A program made the translations under genes and the position numbers. From positions 62,001 to 126,000 of the forward strand of contig VZRG01000741.1 of the NCBI GenBank assembly GCA_013397435.1: a stretch of DNA of 64,000 nt, written 5' to 3'. The stretch's first letter is position 1; every line of letters begins with the position of its first letter. Shown in pieces: positions 50,301 to 60,800 of the stretch. The notes below the pieces were generated by a model. The model searched no databases, had not been told where the DNA came from, and saw only the letters and a list, made by a program, of their open reading frames with translations. The DNA comes from Erythrocercus mccallii. Its lineage: Eukaryota > Chordata > Aves > Passeriformes > Dicruridae.

Positions 50301-52572
50301 CTGCGAGCACAAAATGAGTACAGAATGCCAATGGTATGACATTAATAGAACATTAAACTAAACATAAATTGTCTTTTGGATTTTCCAATGCAATTTTGAA
50401 GAGCCACTTAAAGACTTTCAAAAGTGACTGTAGCATCATAAATGTCAAAGGCACTGGAGTTCACTTAACAGGATCTACAGAGGAGAGGGGACAATGCACG
50501 TGCCTCACGAGAAATCTGATGCTTAGAAAATGCAGAAAGGCCTTCTACCTGAATCTGTTTATGGCCTCATGGGCAGAGTTACTTGTCCACACCAAACCAG
50601 ATGAGGACTCATGGTTTATAAGACTAACTCTGTGATTGCCTCTATTGCCCTCCCAGGCAGAACAGCTGAACACATGTAAAAGTGCAGACTCACACAATTC
50701 TTCAGTCCTGGGCAAAGCTATACACATTCAATATCCTTTGAGTCTCTGGAGGAATTGCCATCAGGCCAGTGCTCCTAAACTACTCACAAGGTCTAAAGAG
50801 GGAAAAGGGAAGATGTTGTGACAGTATGAGACTGGATTCAAACTTTTACCTTCTTTATGTCATGTTTCTTACGTCAGAATGTAACCTGACTTTATGTCAG
50901 GTTTCTTACATCAAGAATGGAGCCTATGGGAGGATTCCTGTCCTCAGGTCCTTACAAGAAATAGTTCTGACTAAAACTAAAGACAAAAGGATCCTGCATA
51001 TTCTTCTGCTCAATTAATTCTAAGGCAGGCTTTGAAAAACACTTAACTGGACAGCCAAAGAGTGATCTTTTGAAGGGAAACAAGATATTGATGACATAAA
51101 CTGTCCCTCCATAATCTGCAGCAGAAATGCCACATGCTTAGCTTTTTCAAAAGGCACCGAGGTTATGCAATCTGTTGGCTTCCACACCAGGAGAGTCTCT
51201 ACTGTTGCGCAGAAGAAAATGTATAAATTTCTAATGATCCCCTTCCACCAACTATGAGATTTCTGAGTTAACTGCATGATAAGAAAATAAAAAAATACTA
51301 GTCTTCAATGGACATGTGGCAATGCAGTGCAGGCACATATGATTTTACTAATCTCTATTAAGACGTGACTTCATTATACTTTTATCCTTCAAGTATCAAT
51401 AGGAGCACAAAAGCCCCCATTTGTTACACTTGTAAGGTTTCTCCAATATTGCACCAAGCCAGTTATACACATGAAGTTGTTTTCCTGAGAACTGTCATCC
51501 CTATGTGCATTGCCAGTCACATGCTGCAACTAACAGAGCTGAAAAAAGTTTAACTCCCAGAACCTGTTGTTGATGGCTATCAGGAAAACTATACAAACAG
51601 AAGCTTTCAGTGCAAAGCAAAGACTTTGAAATGAGAGTCTGTGATCACAAGAGATGCTCCCATTTATGCTTAAAGGAGCCTCAGCTTAATTCTCTTTAAC
51701 AGAGCACTCCTTTTCTCTGACCGTGTCCCTGAAAACTCCGAGTGTGGATAGGGCAGCTCCCACGATGGAGGCATGGCAAAGTAAAAGCACACAGCGCTTC
51801 ACCACTGCATTAAAGAAAACTGATCAGAGGGAGGCATGTACAGGAGAAAGCGTTTGCTGCCGTTTCAGCCAGTACTTAATCCTCTAGTTTCATATACCAG
51901 AATATGAAAAAGAAAGTTGCACTTTTGTGTCTTCACAACCCGCCAGGCCTGAGGCCCTCATCCCTTTCCTCATCTCACAGCTACCTATGCTCTTTCCGTC
52001 TTCTCTACTGCGGGGGAACGGGCGGCGGAAAAGCTGATGTTGCCCAGTGCGGTTCAAGCCTCGCTTCCCCTGAAAATCCTTTTGGAGGGCGGATGCTGCC
52101 CTGGCACAAGCCCTCGGCGTGCCTTCTGCCAGCGGGCTAGGGGCCCCGCTTAGAAGCAGCAGCTCCCTCCCTCCTTACTTCCCTCCATCCCCGTGTCCCT
52201 CTCCACCTTGCCCCATACCTGGAAGTGCCTCTGGAAGCCGCCGGGCGAGCGCTTGTGCTGCGGCGGCGGGTACAGAGGCGCTCCGGCCGGGGACGCGCCG
52301 CCGTACGGAGCCGGGTACCGGGGACTGACGCTCTGCGGCCTGCGCGGGGTCTGCGTCCCCGGCGAGGGACTCCCGAAGCGGCCGTGGAACCCGGGGCCTC
52401 GGGGTGAGAGGCCGCTGCCGTACGGCCCGGGCCGGTGGCCGTAGGGCGGCGTGTGGTGGGGGCTCCCATAGCCCCGCGGAGAGGGCGGCAGAGGCCCTCC
52501 GCCGGAGGGAGGGCTCCGGAAACCGCCGCCCGCGTAAGGAGGTGTCGGTGCTCGGAATCCCGGCCGATACAT
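47195..52572 (-). CDS. MPLKIP: MPLKIP (TTDN1), M-phase-specific PLK1-interacting protein
   Basis: Two exons on the minus strand, 52572-52219 and 47398-47195, join in phase 0 (CAG|GGA) to encode 185 residues. The human protein is about 179 residues. The N-terminal 118 residues are Pro/Gly/Arg/Ser-rich (MYRPGFRAPTPPY, GYGSPHHTPPYG, GRFGSPSPG). The second exon carries the conserved GSPRTSTPFG, REKRVSND, SMLEDPWAGLEPVSV and TGKKGRYF blocks. The human protein binds PLK1 in mitosis, and loss causes non-photosensitive trichothiodystrophy (established for human). The ATG at 52572 has G at -3 and lies in a CpG-rich promoter. MPLKIP is convergent with CDK13 and divergent from SUGCT, the same order as in mammals. 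The last residue here is Ser, where I recall Cys in human. Confidence 0.95.
49895..50123 (-). mobile_element. CR1 LINE 3' fragment
   Basis: The plus strand reads AATCACAGAATGGTTTGGGT, then GGAAGGGACCTTAAAGATCA, then CTTGAACACTGCCTGGGATG, then GGGCAACCTGTTCCAGTG. It ends near TTCTCCCTTG. This is a near-textbook CR1 3' end in reverse complement, so the element is on the minus strand, the same strand as MPLKIP. It is truncated to about 230 bp and has no coding part. It is less diverged than the copy at 20140. Confidence 0.93.
50853..50919 (+). repeat. Diverged direct tandem repeat, two units
   Basis: CTTTATGTCATGTTTCTTAC and CTTTATGTCAGGTTTCTTAC recur 37 bases apart. Each continues into a near-identical GTCA/ATCA-GAATG end. 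It is a local duplication inside the MPLKIP intron. Confidence 0.7.
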
Positions 52573-52900
52573 GGCCGGGACAGGCCAGGAATGGCGGCGG
52601 CGAGAGCAGAACCTCTAATGGCAGCGGCGCCGCGTGCTCTCTTTTCTCTTCCCCCGCCTCTTCACCGCCAGGCGGGCGGCAGGTTCCGGCCTCTAAACGT
52701 TCCGCGGTGGAGAGGGCGAGGCGCTGTTCGTCCCATCCCGCCTGAGAGCGGGAGGCGGGAGACAGGGCCCGGCAGCCTCGCACAGCGACCCGGCGCGCCG
52801 AGCCCCAGGGATTCTGTGCGCTTTCAACTGAAGGGGAGTAGGGGTCTCAGAAGATGCCTGGTAACTCAAATGATGGGGCTCACGGCGTTCGTGGGCTCGG
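52000..52900. promoter_or_regulatory. MPLKIP: CpG-rich promoter region of MPLKIP
   Basis: A sharp rise in G+C and CpG density covers MPLKIP exon 1 and its upstream flank. Upstream of the start (higher coordinates) there is a YY1-like AATGGCGGCGGC at 52589-52600 and an ETS-like TTCCGG (CCGGAA on minus) at 52684-52689. No TATA box was seen. This is typical of a housekeeping promoter. Several long open frames on both strands here are artefacts of GC-richness. Confidence 0.7.
52219..52572 (-). CDS. MPLKIP: MPLKIP exon 1 (Pro/Gly/Ser-rich N-terminus)
   Basis: 118 codons run from ATG at 52572-52570 to CAG at 52221-52219, followed by donor GTATGG. The composition is dominated by Pro, Gly, Arg, Ser and Tyr, with repeated SPRG, GSPSPG and PPYG motifs. 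Several SP/TP dipeptides are potential proline-directed phosphorylation sites, in keeping with the known mitotic phosphorylation and PLK1 binding of human TTDN1. This half looks fast-evolving compared with exon 2. Confidence 0.93.
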
Positions 52901-54529
52901 CGTCTGTCAGTGAATGTCCGCGGTTCTACGGCTACTAAAAAACAACGAAATGAACTCCTGTAAAGCAAAGCGAGTGTTTACCTCACATTTCGTGTCACTT
53001 CACATATGCTTATTGTGCGCCTTTGTTCTGGAGCCTTAATGTCTGAACCTGCAAATGCTACGTGTTATCGCAGTCCCGACTGAAAAAACAGAGTGACATT
53101 TAAAGAGCAATGGAAAGGGTTTTATAAGTGAGTAGTAGCTCAGGCGAAGACTTACTCATACAAACTCGTGGCAAAATTCTATTTTGTAGAAGAACTTCAT
53201 ATTTAGCACAAAGTTAATTTAACAATGTTATTTATTACCATTCCTGCTCTGTTGTCAGGTACATATTAATCCAAATCCTCAACAACTCAGTAAAAAATAG
53301 TAAGTATTTTATTATTTATTTCTGTCAGTACAACAAAGCAATATTCAGTTTTAGGACATTGCAACACAAGAAAATTAAAAAGGACTTTCAGAACAGCAGT
53401 GAACAAAAGTTAATTGTTAAGCAGAAAGTTTCTATGCTTTATACACCAGTCTTGTTTTTCTTTGGCTTTAAACAGGTTTTGGGGTTTTTTTTTTCAATGA
53501 GAACAACTATCTTTATATTTACAGGGAACTCACTTCCCAACTATGTTATAAAATCTTTCTGTGAAAAATGAGGCAATGTCTTTTAAATTTTAAAGTGGAA
53601 AGAGACTAAACCTGCTCATCTACATTTTTTTACAATCCTTAAGTCTGGAAGACTATCTGTTTTTATTGTGCACACAAGGAATGCCATGCCTACACAAGAC
53701 AGTTTATCAATGTAAATTACCAAATTATCTGATCTGTCTCATTCCAAAAAACCACGGTTTAATTTAAAACCTTTTCACACCACATGAATTAGAAATACAT
53801 ATCATTGTGCACGTGTTGAGTTATACTCCGGTAATTGTGCTGATTAATTTCTTCTTATTGGCAATTCTTTAAGCATCCATGTAATACTTTTGATTACACA
53901 GCATGTCCAGTCAACAAATCTGTCATGTAGATTTCCCCTGTTCTTCCTCAGCATTTAGGCAGACTGACACATGACATATCTTAAGCCTGTGGTATTCATT
54001 ATGCCCGTTTTCAAGCAGTCAGAAGTTTTGGCTGCTTTTGAGATACAGCAGTTGTCTTATCCTCACGTGTTTCTTGTAAATAAATACCGAACCTCTGTGC
54101 AGACTTTTTTATCCCATTAGAGAGGCAAGACACCATGGTTCCTGTAACAACCCTTCTGCTCTGTCCTAACAGACTAAAAATAGTCTGAGGGTACTTCGTT
54201 CAGAGGAGTATTCAAGCTAACCCTTCCATAACTACACACAACTGAAGATACAGTTTACAGTATGATATTGCACCTTCAGTGACGGCGAACTGAGGTGAAG
54301 GATCTCCCTCGTGCGGCTACTTGCCTCTGTAAGTGCGGAAAACCCTTCGGGGTGGGGGGGGCAGTTTCTACTTTTATTCCACCTTGGCAATGTTGTATGC
54401 CACGTTCTGTACGCCGAACTGGAAGTACAAATTTCCAACCATCAAACAGGAGAATTCCCTCCGCAAACATCTGCAGGACACCTCCCTGGTTAATGAAGTC
54501 CAGGCAGGAGAGCTTCATACGACAGCAGA
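52901..54529. other. Spacer between MPLKIP and SUGCT promoters
   Basis: About 1.6 kb of AT-rich sequence separates the two CpG-rich blocks. The divergent genes therefore do not share one compact bidirectional promoter. No repeat family or gene was recognised. A T-run lies near 53480-53495. Confidence 0.6.
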
Positions 54530-54592
54530 GGCGCACCGCGGAGCGCAGAGCTCGGCAACCAGCCGGGACCGGCTCTGGGCCCGGGGCCGCCC

Positions 54593-54603
54593 GCGCGTGC
54601 GCA
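54593..54603 (-). promoter_or_regulatory. NRF1 binding-site match
   Basis: The minus strand reads TGCGCACGCGC, matching the NRF1 consensus TGCGCANGCGC. It lies about 105 bp upstream of the SUGCT start codon. NRF1 drives many nuclear genes for mitochondrial proteins, which fits SUGCT, but occupancy is inferred only. Confidence 0.55.
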
Positions 54604-54706
54604 CCCCCGTCCCGGGAGATCCAAGGCTGTCCCGAGAGCAGGAGAGGAAGGGGGCGGTGGTGGCAGCATTTGCGCTAAGCGCTCGCTGCTGTCTGGAGTG
54701 GAGGGG

Positions 54707-54872
54707 ATGCTGCGCGCTGGGCTGGGAAAAAGGAGCCGATGTTGGGGAGGGCTCTGGAGGAGCCCATGCCACGCAGCTGCCGGCGGCAGCGCCAGGGCCC
54801 TGAGCGCTGCCTCTGCCTCCCCTTCCCCGGTGAGCGGCGGCGGGGCGCGGAGCGGAGCCGCTCCTCTGGCAG
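54707..54872 (+). CDS. SUGCT: SUGCT exon 1 (mitochondrial presequence)
   Basis: The ATG at 54707 has G at -3. The frame reads [17 protein letters not shown] and then [18 protein letters not shown]. It exits at GCA G|GTACCG in phase 1, as exon 2 requires. A donor that looks as good, CCG|GTGAGC at 54829, lies 43 bp upstream. From this ATG it would put exon 2 out of frame, with an early stop. That donor works only with the ATG at 54739, whose short Arg-rich peptide is a less convincing presequence. I prefer the longer form, but exon 1 is the least certain part of the gene. Confidence 0.65.
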
Positions 54873-57800
54873 GTACCGAGTCGTGCCGTGCCCTCCTCCC
54901 CCTCCCTCTCCCCCCCCCCCCCTCTCCCCCCCCCGTCCGCGTCAGGCCCCTCTGTCCGTGTGATCCCGCCGGACTCTGAGTTGGTGCCGCTGGGGCGGGG
55001 GTCGGAGCCTCTTCGCTGGAGGGGCAGACGTGAAACACCTGTGGGAGGTTCCAGGGAGAGGGTGGCGAAGGGGGTCCCTGCGCAGCCGGGCGGGCGTAGC
55101 CCTCGGGCAGCCTCGGGGGCTCGGACTTTGCCCCGCGGCCGTGCGCGCTGCCTGCAGCAGCTTGTGACACGGAGCGTGTAGGCTCTTCAGGCAGCCTTGG
55201 CTAATGGCATGCCGTGTTCCAGGCCAGATCATTTTGTAAGGTTACCAAAGTCTAACTGCGTACAATTGTGCTATTTATATATTTTTTTATATGAAGCGAA
55301 ACAAGCTGCAACAAAGTGATCGTTTTCTGGCTTCAAGTTTCTCTGTTAAATAATAGAAAATAGTAACAGTAGTGTTGGTGGCCCTAGAATCGGAGGAAGT
55401 TTGCAGTTCTGCCTCCCACTGTGAACATACCAAGTGTGTGCCGGGCTGCACTGTACCCTCTGATTGCAAATTAGTACACGGTAGCGATGGACTTGATTAT
55501 AACTCACTGCAGGGATAAAGTGAAAAAATACTGATTGTGCAGTCAAAGTAGAGACAATAGACTTGAGCAGTCATGTCTTCTGGAATTGAAAGGAATTGGA
55601 ACAGGATCTGTTAATTTGCATTGTTGCAAAAATTAATTGGCTCTCTTCTAGGTGCTTTCTTCTGTCACAAGTATGAAGGAAATCTTTTTGGAATATGACA
55701 CAAGAATTATTTTTGGTTCTATGGAATGATCTCTCTGTTGGTTGCTTATTCATAGTGTTAGGATAGGCCAACCTTGGGTCAAGCTATTGAGCTTAACTAA
55801 AGAGAGTGAGAGGGTCTATTCTTAATTGAAGTTATTTATGAAAGATACATATGACAGTTTAGTTCACAATAAATTCAAGCATCATGGGAATTGAGAGTTT
55901 ATACAGAGGATATAGTTAGAGCTGGGAGAGTGATTTTTCATTCAGTCATCAAGTTACTGGTATAAATAAAAGCAAAAATACAAGAGAAAATGTGAGTTTG
56001 CATGTTAGAAAATGTACTAGAACTGTGGATGAAAAAAGGCTTTCTACGGCACTTATTTCAGCAAATTAGTGTCACGCTGGATATATAATCTAGCTCATAT
56101 ATACATATCTGTAGTGATTTCCTGGGGTACCTCCACACCCCAGGGTGCTTCAGGAGAGGTAGCGCTGAATGGGGTGTGACATGCCCCCTGACAAGTCTGT
56201 GGATCCTGGTTATCGAAGGCTTCGGCACAGGGACAGATGGAACAGCAGGCCAGGTCTTGGGGGTTGAACCATGGTGTTTATTCAACACATAGTGATGGGC
56301 CAGGACAATTATCATCCACGTGAAGGGGGCTTTTATGCACACAGAAACCAAAAGGGGACAGGGTCAGGGTGACTACCCAATGATGGCAAAGTGTGGGAAG
56401 GGATTAGGGGAAGTAAGGCGGGTATAGGCTAGTGAATTGGGCAGGGGAAGGATTGCAACACCTGGGTCAGACCAAAAACTGGGGAGAATACTGTGTACTG
56501 GATTGAACCATAAAATGAAAATATGGATATGGAATGACCCAAAAAGCACACTGCAACACATATATATTTTGACATCTGTGTTCTTCTATTCTGAAGGGAC
56601 TAACAGGTCTGTTCCTTAATTTTCAAAAGCAAACTGTTGGTCTCTCTTCTTTCTTGCATTTCTTCATCATCATGGCTATCTGTTATTTACGGGTATTAAA
56701 AATCACAATAGTCTGTTTGTCTTCAGAGTAACAGTTGTTCTCTCCTATTCTCTTCCAGTTATGGAAGAGTCCTAATCCCTGAATGGAGTGTTAGATGAAG
56801 CCATTATGTGAGTGATATGGTAATTAGTAAGGGTTCATCAGTTTTAGTTATCAATACATACATATTTACAGCCTAATCTTAACATTTTACAGTTTTTTTT
56901 GAGAAATATCTTTGATTCCTACAACTTGGCTGCAGGTAGAGAACCTGTTGGCTCTGAAAAGTTGCTGTTGTTCTGGTAGTGTATCTATGAGTAGCCCTAA
57001 ATATTGGCTCATGATGAGAATAGGTGAACTATTAAATTGCAGCTCTGAAAGGTGTGGAAATAATAGAGGAAGGTGGACCTTTTTAACTGAAATTACATAT
57101 TTTTCATTTTTGGGGAGCTTCAATAAAGCTTTTTACATATTTTTGGGAAAAAGAGTAGTGTTTTTGTGGAGCAAATTGGGCACCCAGTTTGATAAGACTG
57201 AAGTTATACTGGAGGGTCTGTGGTCTTTACCTGCCACAGCTGTTTTCCAAAGTCTGCAACTCACAGAGGTGTGGAGCACTGTCTTGGTTTAGGGCAAATT
57301 TGGGAGGAAACCTCTGAAGAGGTTCCTCTGGAAAACAAACCCAAATGGCTCCTCCCTGCTGCCAGTCTGGGAAAGTAACTTCCTCAGAGAAAAGTGGAAA
57401 AAGCTATTTATTTAACAAAGATACCTACAGGTACAAAGAATGAATAATATGAAACAATAAAATGAATAATGAAACAATAAAACCTCTTGCTGCTCCAAAG
57501 AGAGATGGCAAACTGAGAAAGTCCTTGCTGTGGGTGTAGCTCAGTTCTCTCAGTCTCTTATCAATCCCAGTCCCTCCGGAGGTCCAGGCCCGGTGGGCTG
57601 CAGGTACGAGCCCTCGGTGCTCCTGTGGGTTTTTTCAGTCCAGAGCAGATTTAAACAATCTCAAGAAAAGGAAGAAAAGAAACAGTCCAGGGAACTTCTC
57701 TGCCTCAGCTAGCTAAAACTAACTAGAAGCACAAGAGATCTCTGTCCCACCGCTGTCCGTGCCTCCACGAACACAGTCAGGAGTGAGGAATGTGGAGGAG

Positions 57801-60800
57801 TCAGGCAGCTCTCTCAAAACAAACTCCGTGCTTTTTCTTTCCCTGGTTCACGTTCAGAATCAGTCTTAAAGGTACAGAACTCAGTACATAGCACTAACAG
57901 AACAGACGATTGGGGATACAGGCATCATAAAGTCACCCTACAACAAGCAGCAAAGAGAAGTTGCAGCCTGAGATTTTCCTAAAGGCTTTGAAAGTGCAAA
58001 ACACATGGCCATTCCTATATGTGCATGTTCTCAACATGCTGCCCAGTCTGGATATTGTATTAAAGCACAAAACCTGTTAAATGGAACAGGTAATGAAGTA
58101 AGTGGTAATAATGGAGGAAAATTTCTTAAAGATGATCAGTGAGATGCAAGTGTCCTCAGTGGGAGCAGTACAGTTAAAGAAAATACTTTGGCAGAAGCCT
58201 TGAATTTCTAATGCTGCTTCTCTGTAGCTTTTTAAAATCTCTCTTGATACACATCTCCTTCTTCCCATATGTAAGAAGGAGAGTTATGACGGTGGCTGAT
58301 GGGTGGTTCAGGTCTAATGGAGGGAACATGGAGCAGGTGATACTGGCATGCACTGCTGCATGACATAGGAGATGCACCACACTGCCCTGCAGGCTTTGAA
58401 TGAATGTGGTTTGTTTGATTGACACCCCATCACCACCCCCCACCTCCCCCTGACCCTCTCCCATGTTTTACATCTCTCTTACCAGGATAAGTGCCAGAAA
58501 GAGATGCTTGCCACAAGTTGGTATGTGTCATTTTAGTGGTGTTACTGGCCAGGTGCTTTTGTTCTGTGCGTGATATGAGACCACCTTCCAAATAGTATCT
58601 GGATGACTGTCCACACAAGGTGATGAAGTGTTTGCATCCCTAGTCTACAATTAAAGACTGAGGGAGAAGAAGATAGCTGAAGGCCACCAAAGAAATAGTT
58701 GGCCAACCTGTGGTCTAGACTGTGAGATTACTTGTTCTTTCTGTGATGTTTATTGCCATTACTGTTGTTTCTTAGATCTGGTCAGGTTGGAAAGGGTGCA
58801 GTAAAGAAAAAAAAGCATTGTGATTTCTTAATAATTATCTTACATGTGCAGCTGCCATTGAAAGAGTATTTCCTTGGCTTGTATATTCTGCTTTAAGTTT
58901 TGTAATGGGGATATTCTTTTTGTGTGTGTGTGTGATGCAAGTGAATAGGTCTACACAGGTCAAAGCACTTTTTGAGTTCTATTGTGCTTCCCATTGGTCT
59001 CATATCCTTTTAGCTTGTGTCATTCTGATGTTGCTTGCTAAAATGCATTTTGTTGTATCTTTCTTCAGATTAGTCTTTAAAAGCTGTTTCACTGTTTGTG
59101 GAAGGCACATATAAACTATCACTAAAGTAGCTTTATTGTAGACTTCCTAGGGAGTTAGAATAGATTCTGAAATGTCATACATAAGGTTTTCCAACTTTGA
59201 AGTACTTTACTAATGTAGTATGTGCCTAATAACCAGCTTGTTCAGAAAGCTTTATTATCATTCATTAGAGGAGGGAGATGAGGGAGGATGATGAGTTTCA
59301 TGAAAACAATGTGTTTTGTTTTTTTGAGATCTAAGTCACTGTTTTTCCTTTCCTGCCAGGTGCTAGTAATGTAAAGCCATTGGATGGTGTGAAAATTCTT
59401 GATTTAACAAGGTTTGTGTTTTGTCTGTAATTTATAACAGTGTGTCTAAATGCAAATATTCTCTTTGGAAAAACTAAGAAAATAATATATATATTTTTTT
59501 CATATTAAAGGGTTCTTGCAGGACCATTTGCCACAATGAATTTGGGAGATCTAGGGGCTGAAGTTATCAAAGTGGAAAGACCAGGTAAGATTATTTGTTT
59601 ATTTTAGATATAACAAAAACTGGATCTTAAGTGTATGTATGTATATACATATATACACACACACATATATATATACACATATATACATATATATGTATAT
59701 ATATACATATATATATAGATATTTATATATCTGTGTGTATAAAGACATTGGGTAATTAGCTTCTAATTAAATTTTGCCTAGTTTTATCTTAACCTAATGG
59801 TTTTCTTCTTCCACTTAGCATATGCATTTCTTATCCAAAGAGTTGCTAAGGATTGGGTAATGGTAAAAAAATACTTCTTTGTTGTGGTATAGCTACACTT
59901 TTTTAGTTTGTAAGACTGTATAAGAAAAATAACAAATTGCATGGCATTTGGGTCTTTTTTAGAAACAGTATCCTCACTTGGCTCTAAGTTTTATGCAACA
60001 TTACATATTTGAGGTGTGTAATTATGCCATAGCAGGTGCACATTATGTAATGTATTTTTTCCTTTAAGCTGCCATATTTTAATTTTCTCTCTTTTGGTAT
60101 TACTAGTTTTGAAACTAGTTGGCGAAAATAATTGAGATGCTAAACAATATTGTACTCCCTATATTTTATAGCAAAACAGTTTATAATAATTTATAACATA
60201 AATTGTGATACTAAACATACTACATTCTCTATATTTTATTTCTAATAGGAAATATGGAATGTTTGAACATTTAATGAAACACTGAATGTCTGACAAAGGT
60301 TTTGTCACATCAATCTGTAGGTCATCCTTACTTACTGACCGTTGTTATAAAGGTTTTCATTTTTGAGATCAGGCAAAGGTACATCAATTTTGTAATGTCA
60401 GATTAGACGGACACTTGTGGTATTCCAAACATCTAGGTAGTAGGGATGGAGCAATGTCAGCAATTAAGTATGAAGTAATAGTTTTGGAGCTTTGCATTTT
60501 TTGTTGAAGGAGAAGGGCAGCATCAGAATTCTAAACTTCAAACATTTTGGAATGTGAATAATCCTCTCTTTCTGTGTGAGGATGTCTATTTTCACAGGAG
60601 TATTAATCCAAAAAAACAGTAGCCCCACTAGTGTTCTACACAGAAAGTATTACCGAAATATTTTGCTTTGAATCACCTAAAGTACTCACACAGAGAAGAG
60701 ATTGCCCCTGCCCCCTAAGCATCTTGCTTGAACCAAAATGGTCTTTTGAGATATTAAACAGTACAAATGTTGATAAGCATTTTATATGTTTACATAACTT

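Larger units (their letters stand above)
47399..52218 (-). other. MPLKIP: MPLKIP intron, about 4.8 kb
   Basis: Minus-strand intron with donor GTATGG (52218-52213) and acceptor CCAAAG (47400-47399). It holds one CR1 fragment (49895-50123) and a diverged tandem duplication (50853-50919). The rest is AT-rich without recognised features until composition turns GC-rich after about 52.0 kb. Confidence 0.85.
54530..55190. promoter_or_regulatory. SUGCT: CpG-rich promoter and first-exon region of SUGCT
   Basis: A strongly GC- and CpG-rich block surrounds the SUGCT start codon. It includes a perfect NRF1-type motif at 54593-54603 and a C-rich tract at 54888-54945. No TATA box lies at a sensible distance from the ATG at 54707. 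The 226-residue minus-strand open frame across it has the Pro/Ala/Arg-rich look of a CpG-island artefact. Confidence 0.7.
54873..59359 (+). other. SUGCT: SUGCT intron 1, about 4.5 kb
   Basis: Runs from GTACCG to CTTTCCTGCCAG. After the GC-rich first 300 bases it turns AT-rich and carries two minus-strand LTR-like elements (56110-56558 and 57280-57945). Short simple runs include a TG run near 58921. No extra exon was recognised. Confidence 0.75.

Noticed and set aside
52175..52783. Long open frames on both strands around MPLKIP exon 1, other than the MPLKIP frame
   Set aside because: They are shadows of GC-rich exon 1 and its promoter. Only the frame starting MYRPGFRAP continues in phase into a conserved second exon.
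54830..54835. GTGAGC as the sole SUGCT exon 1 donor
   Set aside because: From the ATG with the best mitochondrial presequence it throws exon 2 out of frame, with a stop after four codons. It is retained only as a competing site.
54490..55170. 226-residue minus-strand open frame over the SUGCT promoter
   Set aside because: The frame lies in a CpG-rich, stop-poor block. Its translation is Pro/Ala/Arg-rich without any recognisable domain, and overlapping frames on both strands are equally open.
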